Below are positions 1-5,097 of a stretch of 5,097 bases of DNA, piece by piece. The notes beneath the pieces are model-generated. The model was not told where the DNA came from. It worked only from the letters and a program-made list of their open reading frames with translations, and searched no databases. Within the stretch, counting starts at the first letter, position 1. Each line of letters opens with the position of its first letter. The DNA is taken from contig JACMNZ010000424.1 of the NCBI GenBank assembly GCA_014378285.1, positions 1 to 5,097 of the forward strand. Reading direction: 5' to 3'. This DNA is from Pseudopedobacter sp. (lineage in GTDB: Bacteria; Bacteroidota; Bacteroidia; Sphingobacteriales; Sphingobacteriaceae). The translations under genes and the position numbers were made by a program.

Positions 1-828
1 ATGAGCCTTACCGGTCCGGAATTTAATACGCATGCAAATAAATTATTTAAAAACTTTTTATTGGGGGTTGATGGCAGACAAAAAAATATGACAGCCTTGT
101 CTGCTGAAATAGATTCTCTTCAAAAAAATAAAGGGAGTGACAGTGTTGTAAAACTGAAGATTATTAATTTAAATAAAGAAGGAGGAGATTTTAAAAACTT
201 TATTGTAAAATCGATAGATACTTCTTCAGATGCAGTAGTTGCAATGTTTTCGTTGGGTTACACAAGAGGCATTGACCCTGCAGAACTAAAATCGGCCGTC
301 CCAAATTTATCTAAAAGATTTCCAAACCACAATGGCGTAGCAACCATTATTTCGCAGTACAATGAACTGCTGGTTAAAAAAGAGGGCCCTCCGGTTCAAA
401 AAGGTAAACCCGTTGTTGGCAACCAGGCTCCTGATTTTTCTATGGCAGATGCTTCGGGCAAACAAATAGCTTTAAATTCTTTTAAAGGTAAATATGTCTT
501 GATTGACTTTTGGGCAAGCTGGTGTGGGCCTTGCAGAGGCGAGAATCCAAATATAGTTGCCAACTACAATAAATTTAAAAATAAAAACTTTACAATATTG
601 GGCGTATCGCTGGACGAAGACAAAACAAAATGGCTGGAAGCTATAAAAAAAGATAAGCTTTCCTGGGCACATGTAAGTGATTTAAAAGGCTGGAATAGTG
701 CAAGTGTACCTCTTTATGGTTTTGATGGTATTCCTTATAATGTATTAATAGACCCAACAGGAAAAATAATAGCTACGGAATTAAGGGGAGAAGAATTGGG
801 GAGCAAGTTGACGGAAGTATTAAAATAA
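1..828 (+). CDS. TlpA/ResA-like thiol-disulfide oxidoreductase, C-terminal part (5' end probably outside window)
   Basis: This is a periplasmic-type thioredoxin-fold protein expected to reduce or exchange disulfides in exported proteins. Residues 1-130 are mostly helical and resemble the segment that follows the DUF4369 domain in Bacteroidota redoxins. Residues 136-275 form the AhpC/TSA-TlpA domain: a GNQAPDFSMAD entry motif (140-150), the active site WASWCGPC (171-178) with both cysteines (C175, C178), GVSLDEDK (201-208), and GIPYNVLIDPTGK (243-255) with the presumed cis-proline P245. The gene ends in tandem TAA TAA stops. An ATG occupies bases 1-3, but no signal peptide follows it, and homologues of this architecture are usually about 360-380 residues long. 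I therefore read this Met as internal and the first 90-100 residues as lying left of the window. The gene is convergent with the SusCD operon and shares its terminator. The fold and active site are certain; the exact partner is unknown. Confidence 0.9.
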   Translation: MSLTGPEFNTHANKLFKNFLLGVDGRQKNMTALSAEIDSLQKNKGSDSVVKLKIINLNKEGGDFKNFIVKSIDTSSDAVVAMFSLGYTRGIDPAELKSAVPNLSKRFPNHNGVATIISQYNELLVKKEGPPVQKGKPVVGNQAPDFSMADASGKQIALNSFKGKYVLIDFWASWCGPCRGENPNIVANYNKFKNKNFTILGVSLDEDKTKWLEAIKKDKLSWAHVSDLKGWNSASVPLYGFDGIPYNVLIDPTGKIIATELRGEELGSKLTEVLK

Positions 829-929
829 TAAAATGAATCTGAAAAGAATTAATAACATGTTATCTGTTTTATAGTAAATAAAAACCCTGAAATAAATTTC
901 AGGGTTTTTATTATATCAGTCAATTTAAA
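829..929. other. Convergent intergenic region
   Basis: These 101 bases separate the stop of the redoxin gene from the stop of the SusD-like gene. They hold a second in-frame TAA directly after the redoxin stop (829-831) and the terminator hairpin. I see no promoter, RNA gene or credible small gene here. A 13-codon ATG-initiated frame (833-874) is too short and too featureless to call. Confidence 0.8.
877..912. terminator. Bidirectional intrinsic terminator between convergent genes
   Basis: A perfect 16-bp inverted repeat (877-892 pairing with 897-912) encloses a 4-base loop, TAAA. Its core is CCCTGAAA / TTTCAGGG, flanked by A-runs on the left arm and T-runs on the right. Both strands therefore read as a GC-containing stem running into a U-rich tail. 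It lies 48 bases past the redoxin stop and 17 bases past the susD-like stop, so it can end transcripts from both sides. The symmetry is seen directly; termination activity is inferred. Confidence 0.88.
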
Positions 930-2354
930 TTAGTAACCAGGTACTTGTTTTAAGTTTGTATTAAAATTTACTTCATTTTGTGGAATAGGAAAATTAAACC
1001 TATAATCTCCAGCGGCAAGCGTCTTAAATACATAAGTTGCACCAGTACCGTCAGCTTTATCACCAAATGTACTTCTTTGAACAGGTAAATTTAGGCGCTT
1101 TAAATCCCAGAATCTATCACCTTCAAAAGCCATCTCAAGTCTTCTTTGCAAGTTAATTTCATCCAATAATGCTTGGCCCGCTATCACAGCATTTACGTAT
1201 CCTTTATATCTTTTAATTTTAAGTAAGTTGATATCAGCAAGTGCTAGGGGCTCGTTTCCACTCTTATAATAAGCTTCCGCCCTGTTCAGCAATACTTCAG
1301 CGGCACGAAGAACTTTTGCGTCCAAATTACCGGCTGGTGATCCTGTTCTGCCTGCAAATTTGACAACGTGTATTTGATTTACAGTACTAAAAGGGCTAGC
1401 TAATGTGTAAGCAGCTTTTCTAACATCATTATTTTGGAATAATTGGTAAAAGGCATAATCAACTACGTATTCTGACTTAATGCCGCCTGCTACTTTCTGA
1501 TAATAGTTGACTCCTTGCGTCGTTATACCATCTAAATCGGTATTTTTAATCTTAAAAATTACGCCTGCCTCACTTGCGTCTTGCCATACTAACGGGCAAG
1601 TAGTTGTATCTGACAACACCGGTGTAGCACCTAATGCAGCTGTTGATGCAGCTATGCAATTTGCATAATCTCCTTTATACAGATATACTTTAGAGAGCAA
1701 GGCATTAACAGCAGCTAGATTCAATTGACCTACACCGTTTGAAACGGCAATTAGACCTTTTGCGTCATTTAAATCTTTGATGATTTTATCATAAAATGAA
1801 GAAATGCTTTCGTTCCCAGGTTTTATTGTAGCATCAGTCGTAGTTACATAAGGTACTGTGTAATCTGTAGCAGTTGCATTTAAGGGTGATTTGCTGTAAA
1901 CACGAGCCATATCAAAATAAACCATTGCTCTACATGCCAGAGCCTGCCCTTTTGTATTATTTATAAATGCCGGTGTACTACCGGGTACTTTGTCAATATT
2001 TTCAAGAATCGCATTTGCTCTTCTTACCATCGTATAGCCATCTTGAAAAGTGCTTGAAGTGTTATCCCCATTATAGGTCCAGTCACTAAAAGCTCTTTGC
2101 GACAAACGACCTGCAGAACTTATGATCACATTATCTGAAGCTACTTCACTCTGTATTGCCCAGTTTTGTACATAATATCCACCAGCAACTTTTAACCCGT
2201 AATACATACCGTTTAATGCAAGTGAAGCACCGGCTTCATTTGTGAAAGCCTGTGTAGTCTCAATTTGGTTGTAAGGGAATAATTCAATTTCCGATTTTTT
2301 GCAACTGGAAATCACGGTAATTAACCCAAGTCCTATTATTAAGTATTTTTTCAT
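930..2354 (-). CDS. RagB/SusD family surface nutrient-binding lipoprotein
   Basis: This is the outer-membrane lipoprotein partner of the SusC-like transporter encoded just upstream. In the family it forms a hinged lid on the barrel and delivers an oligosaccharide or peptide to it. The 474-residue protein starts with a lipoprotein signal peptide (KKY, hydrophobic stretch, lipobox ISSC with C18). Family motifs follow in order: the KGQALACRAMVYFDMARVY helix (135-153), a TPR-like LAAVNALLSKVYLYKGDY (213-230), LNRAEAYYKSG (356-366), RRLEMAFEGDRFWDLKR (404-420) and the closing FPIPQNE...QVPGY (455-474). The length is at the short end of the usual 450-600. The ATG at 2354 is supported by the signal peptide beginning immediately there and by the 20-bp gap from the susC-like stop. 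The gene is complete, with no frameshift visible. The substrate cannot be told from sequence. Besides the lipidated cysteine it has C141, C233 and C253. Confidence 0.95.
   Translation of the reverse strand: MKKYLIIGLGLITVISSCKKSEIELFPYNQIETTQAFTNEAGASLALNGMYYGLKVAGGYYVQNWAIQSEVASDNVIISSAGRLSQRAFSDWTYNGDNTSSTFQDGYTMVRRANAILENIDKVPGSTPAFINNTKGQALACRAMVYFDMARVYSKSPLNATATDYTVPYVTTTDATIKPGNESISSFYDKIIKDLNDAKGLIAVSNGVGQLNLAAVNALLSKVYLYKGDYANCIAASTAALGATPVLSDTTTCPLVWQDASEAGVIFKIKNTDLDGITTQGVNYYQKVAGGIKSEYVVDYAFYQLFQNNDVRKAAYTLASPFSTVNQIHVVKFAGRTGSPAGNLDAKVLRAAEVLLNRAEAYYKSGNEPLALADINLLKIKRYKGYVNAVIAGQALLDEINLQRRLEMAFEGDRFWDLKRLNLPVQRSTFGDKADGTGATYVFKTLAAGDYRFNFPIPQNEVNFNTNLKQVPGY
2301..2354 (-). other. 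Lipoprotein (type II) signal peptide with lipobox, SusD-like protein
   Basis: Residues 1-18 comprise two lysines, a hydrophobic core (LIIGLGLITVI) and the lipobox I-S-S-C, with C18 as the lipidation site. The residues after the cysteine are KKSEIE. These are charged and partly acidic, compatible with the post-cysteine export signals described for surface lipoproteins of Bacteroidota, though not an exact consensus match. Surface exposure is inferred mainly from the family. Confidence 0.88.
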
Positions 2355-2374
2355 AATTATATTTTTAAAGAATT
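2355..2374 (-). promoter_or_regulatory. Short susC-susD spacer / A/T-rich translation leader
   Basis: Only 20 bases separate the susC-like TAA from the susD-like ATG. Read on the minus strand they are almost entirely A and T (AATTCTTTAAAAATATAATT), with no Shine-Dalgarno motif. This is typical of Bacteroidota, where A-rich leaders rather than SD pairing support initiation. No terminator fits in the gap, which supports co-transcription of the two genes. Confidence 0.7.
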
Positions 2375-5097
2375 TTAAAATCTTACATCAAATCCAGCGG
2401 TGATAGATCTTGCTTGTGGGTATGCAAAGCGAGCTGTCTGTCCATTATAACCTCCATCTTCAGAATTTGATGTTCCTATTTCAGGTAACCCATGGAATTT
2501 AGTACCAAGGTAAAGATTGGTTCCTTGTAAAAAGAATCTAAATCCTTTTAATTTTATTTTATTAGCAAGTGCAGTACTCAAATTATATCCGATTGTTATG
2601 TCTCTTAATGTGATATAATCACCTTTTTCAAGATATTTATCTGTTGTTTGACGCACTCTTTGAGTAGGATCATTTAAATTAGGTAAAAAGGTAACATCTC
2701 CTGCTTTTTTCCAGTAGTCAAATGCTTTTGTAAATTGTTGAGAAACGAGGCTAGATCCATTTCCGGTGCTATAATTATACTGCAAATTATTGATATAGTT
2801 ACCACCTGAATAATACATCTGTGCACTAATATCAAATGCTTTATAAGTAAAGTTTGTACTCAAACTACCATAAAATTTAACATTTGGCGACTTACCTTGT
2901 AAAAGCACTGCATCACTGGCAGAAAATGTTTCTGTTACAGTTCCATCTTGCTTTAGATATTGTTGCTTACCATTGGCCGGATTTACACCTGCTGCACGTA
3001 CTAAAAAGTAAGTAAGTATTGGTTCACCAATTTTTAATCTGCCAATTCCTTGTGGCACATCGTCTGAATATAATGCTGTAACTTTATTATCTACATGTGT
3101 ATACGTTCCTGTAACACTCCAACTCATATTTTTCTTTCTAATGATATTGCCTGTTAACTCTAACTCTACACCTTTATTTTCTAAGTTTCCTATATTACCT
3201 CTGTAAGAAGTAAATCCTGTGGTATAGGAAACATTCACATCATACAATAATTTACTTGTTTTTCTTTTGAAATATCCTGCTGAACCTGTGATCCTGTCAT
3301 GAAATAACCCAAATTCCATTGCTACATCTGTAGTTTTATTAATTTCCCAAGATAAGTTCGGATTTGCCAATCTTGCAGGCGTTGCTCCAGGGGCGTCATT
3401 GTATCTACCATTTAATCCATAAGTTCCTAAATTATCATAGTTACCCACAGTATTATTACCGGATGTTCCTTGAGAAGCTTTGAATTTTAATGCACTTAAG
3501 AAGTTAATCTTATTAACAAAATTCTCTTTATACGCATCCCAAGCTAAACCAACAGCTCCAAAATTTGCATATTTGTTATTTGCCCCAAATCTGGATGATC
3601 CATCTCTTCTACCACTAAGCGTTACATAATACTTTTTTGCATAATCATATGAAATGCTTGAAAAATAAGAAATCAACGCAAAATCAAATCTTGAAGTACT
3701 GGCAGCATTTGGTGTTCCTGAATTATCTAATGTTGTTAATGAGGGAGACGGAAAATTTCTACCTGTGGCAAGTAATTGATAAAACTGATCTTTATTAAAT
3801 TCCTGTCCTGCCAATATACTGTAGGAATGTTTTGTATTTCCTATAGTTTGTCTCCAGTTTGCTGTATTTGTAAATACATAAGCAACTTCTCTTTGGAATA
3901 TATCTGTCTTTTGGTTGAAACCCAGGATATTTGCTAGATTAGAACCCGGCTTTAAATAACTTTCATTTAGTAAATTGTTATAGTTGATACCAATGGTGGA
4001 TTTCAATGTTAAATATTTTAAGAACTTAGCTTCACCAAAAATAGAGGTAAATGCAGTAATTCTGTCATTGGTATTCGGATTATTTACAGTTCCTTCAAGT
4101 GAAGAATAACCTTGTAGAGTTAAGTTATAGGTACCATCTGCGTTATATACCTTTTCGTAAGGATTTGTAAAGAAAATGGACGTGTAAGATCCCTGTGCAT
4201 TAAATCTTTCTCTTACAACATCTTCTTTTGAACGAACTACGTTTAAGTTAGTACCTATTTTAATCCAATCTTTAGCCTGGTATTCAACATTTAGCCTACC
4301 ACCAGTTTTATTAAATTTTGAACCAAAAAGAGTTCCAATATTGTCATTCTTGTTAAGTGAAAAATAATATTTAAATTTATCGTCAGATCCACTCAAGGCA
4401 AGTTCATGTGTCTTGCTTGTCCCGTCCTGCAAATAATAATTTCTCCAATCACCTGCCCCTGTTGCAGACAACTCGTTCCACAAATTTTGTCTTTGCGTAG
4501 GATCTATGTTAAACAAAGTTGAACCTGCTGGTAAACTTCCCGCAGTAATCTTGGAACGTATTAATCCACCAAGCAGCGAATTAGTGTAATTACCTTCAAA
4601 TTCGTATTGCAACTTTTGCGCAGAATTCATGAGTTCTGCATTCTTTAGGTCCAATGTTCTCGACCTTCCGTATTGAAAAGAATACCTAAGCTCAGGCTTA
4701 CCCTTACCTTTTTTAGTAGTAATAACAAGTACACCATTAGCTGCTCTTGAGCCATATAATGCAGCGGAAGCAGCATCTTTTAACACTGCTATATCTTCTA
4801 TATCGTTAGGATTAATAGCACTATATGCTTGGGATGAAACCTGAACACCATCTAAGACAATTAGAGGTTCAGCACTTGCAGTAATTGATCCGATTCCTCT
4901 TACACGGATATTAGCACTTGCACCCGGCCTACCTGTTTGTCCGGTAATTTGAAGGCCTGGAGCTTTACCTTGGAGAAGCTGTGTGAAATTCACAATAGGT
5001 TTTTGAGCAATTTCTTTATTACCAACGGTAGTAACAGAACCAATGATTTCTTTTCTTTTAATAGTCTGATACCCTACAACAACTACATCTTCTAATA
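2375..5097 (-). CDS. SusC/RagA family TonB-dependent outer-membrane transporter, 5' end outside window
   Basis: This is an outer-membrane beta-barrel importer that takes up the ligand captured by its SusD partner, energised through TonB-ExbBD. The frame has no stop up to the right edge, giving 906 visible residues. Numbering from the first full codon, residues 3-9 are DVVVVGY, the Ton-box-like segment before the plug. The plug spans about 15-131 and contains LLQGKAPGLQI (40-50), IRVRGIGS (63-70), PLIVLDGV (77-84) and the SusC signature LKDAASAALYGSRAANGVLV (105-124). The barrel (about 132-906) shows GRRDGSSRFG (495-504), NKGVELELTGN (640-650), GDYITLRDITIGYNL (825-839), QGTNLYLGTKFHG (857-869) and a C-terminal strand ending in Phe, as expected for a BAM signal. 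I see no cysteine in the visible part. The signal peptide and N-terminal carboxypeptidase-regulatory-like domain are missing because the window ends. A GTG at 4993 lies inside the plug and is not the start. The substrate is unknown. Confidence 0.96.
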   Translation of the reverse strand, partial: LEDVVVVGYQTIKRKEIIGSVTTVGNKEIAQKPIVNFTQLLQGKAPGLQITGQTGRPGASANIRVRGIGSITASAEPLIVLDGVQVSSQAYSAINPNDIEDIAVLKDAASAALYGSRAANGVLVITTKKGKGKPELRYSFQYGRSRTLDLKNAELMNSAQKLQYEFEGNYTNSLLGGLIRSKITAGSLPAGSTLFNIDPTQRQNLWNELSATGAGDWRNYYLQDGTSKTHELALSGSDDKFKYYFSLNKNDNIGTLFGSKFNKTGGRLNVEYQAKDWIKIGTNLNVVRSKEDVVRERFNAQGSYTSIFFTNPYEKVYNADGTYNLTLQGYSSLEGTVNNPNTNDRITAFTSIFGEAKFLKYLTLKSTIGINYNNLLNESYLKPGSNLANILGFNQKTDIFQREVAYVFTNTANWRQTIGNTKHSYSILAGQEFNKDQFYQLLATGRNFPSPSLTTLDNSGTPNAASTSRFDFALISYFSSISYDYAKKYYVTLSGRRDGSSRFGANNKYANFGAVGLAWDAYKENFVNKINFLSALKFKASQGTSGNNTVGNYDNLGTYGLNGRYNDAPGATPARLANPNLSWEINKTTDVAMEFGLFHDRITGSAGYFKRKTSKLLYDVNVSYTTGFTSYRGNIGNLENKGVELELTGNIIRKKNMSWSVTGTYTHVDNKVTALYSDDVPQGIGRLKIGEPILTYFLVRAAGVNPANGKQQYLKQDGTVTETFSASDAVLLQGKSPNVKFYGSLSTNFTYKAFDISAQMYYSGGNYINNLQYNYSTGNGSSLVSQQFTKAFDYWKKAGDVTFLPNLNDPTQRVRQTTDKYLEKGDYITLRDITIGYNLSTALANKIKLKGFRFFLQGTNLYLGTKFHGLPEIGTSNSEDGGYNGQTARFAYPQARSITAGFDVRF
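4703..4783 (-). other. SusC/RagA plug signature region
   Basis: This stretch encodes the conserved end of the plug: LKDAASAALYGSRAANG followed by VLVITTKKGKGK. The LKDA-x-A-x-x-YGSR-x-ANGV-x-x-ITTKKG pattern is diagnostic of SusC/RagA-type transporters, as opposed to siderophore-type TonB receptors, and fixes the family assignment. Confidence 0.93.
5069..5089 (-). other. Ton-box-like segment of the SusC-like protein
   Basis: The codons for D-V-V-V-V-G-Y, preceded by L-E and followed by QTIKRKEIIGSV, match the DEVVVVGYG-type segment that precedes the plug in SusC proteins and is taken to be the TonB contact site. It shows that the reading frame continues upstream of the internal GTG and that the window ends between the N-terminal extension and the plug. 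Confidence 0.8.

Noticed and set aside
179..187. AAGGAGGAG, a perfect Shine-Dalgarno-like string inside the redoxin gene
   Set aside because: It encodes K-E-G-G in frame, no start codon follows at a suitable distance, and SD signals are little used in Bacteroidota.
472..672. 66-codon open frame on the minus strand inside the redoxin gene
   Set aside because: It lies wholly opposite the thioredoxin domain, including the CGPC active-site codons. Its translation has no recognisable motif, so it is a shadow of the real gene.
833..874. 13-codon ATG frame (MNLKRINNMLSVL) after the redoxin stop
   Set aside because: It is too short, has no supporting leader, and ends just before the terminator hairpin. 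It is most likely chance in A+T-rich DNA.
4991..4993. GTG as a start codon for the SusC-like gene
   Set aside because: It falls inside the plug domain, and the frame is open and family-like upstream of it, including the Ton-box-like segment.
1..5097. Search for tRNA or rRNA genes, CRISPR repeats, insertion-sequence ends, and tandem or direct repeats
   Set aside because: Nothing beyond the single terminator hairpin was seen by eye. Almost all of the window is accounted for by the three coding regions.

Overview
The window looks like chromosomal DNA from a member of the Bacteroidota. It carries a SusC-type TonB-dependent transporter gene followed by a RagB/SusD-type lipoprotein gene, a pairing characteristic of that phylum. 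The DNA is visibly A+T-rich, and the one gene start in view is preceded by an A/T-rich leader with no Shine-Dalgarno sequence, as is usual there. The protein style (a redoxin with a helical N-terminal region, and a SusD ending in an IPQNE-x-PGY-type tail) resembles environmental lineages such as Chitinophagaceae or Sphingobacteriaceae. That finer placement is inference only.

Layout from left to right. Positions 1-828 (+) hold the C-terminal 275 residues of a TlpA/ResA-like thiol-disulfide oxidoreductase; its N-terminus most likely lies left of the window. Positions 829-929 are a short convergent intergenic region with a strong 16-bp hairpin (877-912), T-rich on both strands, which probably terminates transcription from both sides. 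Positions 930-2354 (-) encode a complete 474-residue SusD-like outer-membrane lipoprotein. After a 20-bp gap, positions 2375-5097 (-) encode a SusC-like transporter whose reading frame stays open to the right edge, so its start, signal peptide and N-terminal extension are outside the window.

The two minus-strand genes form the expected susC-susD operon. The SusD lipoprotein should sit on the cell surface as a lid over the SusC barrel, capturing a nutrient (glycan or peptide) that SusC imports using TonB energy. No glycoside hydrolase, peptidase, sigma/anti-sigma pair or other regulator is in view, so the substrate cannot be assigned. The redoxin gene is convergent with this operon and so is not co-transcribed with it; a functional link is possible but unproven. 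I found no RNA genes, mobile elements, CRISPR arrays or origin-like repeats, and no clear sign of an undescribed system.
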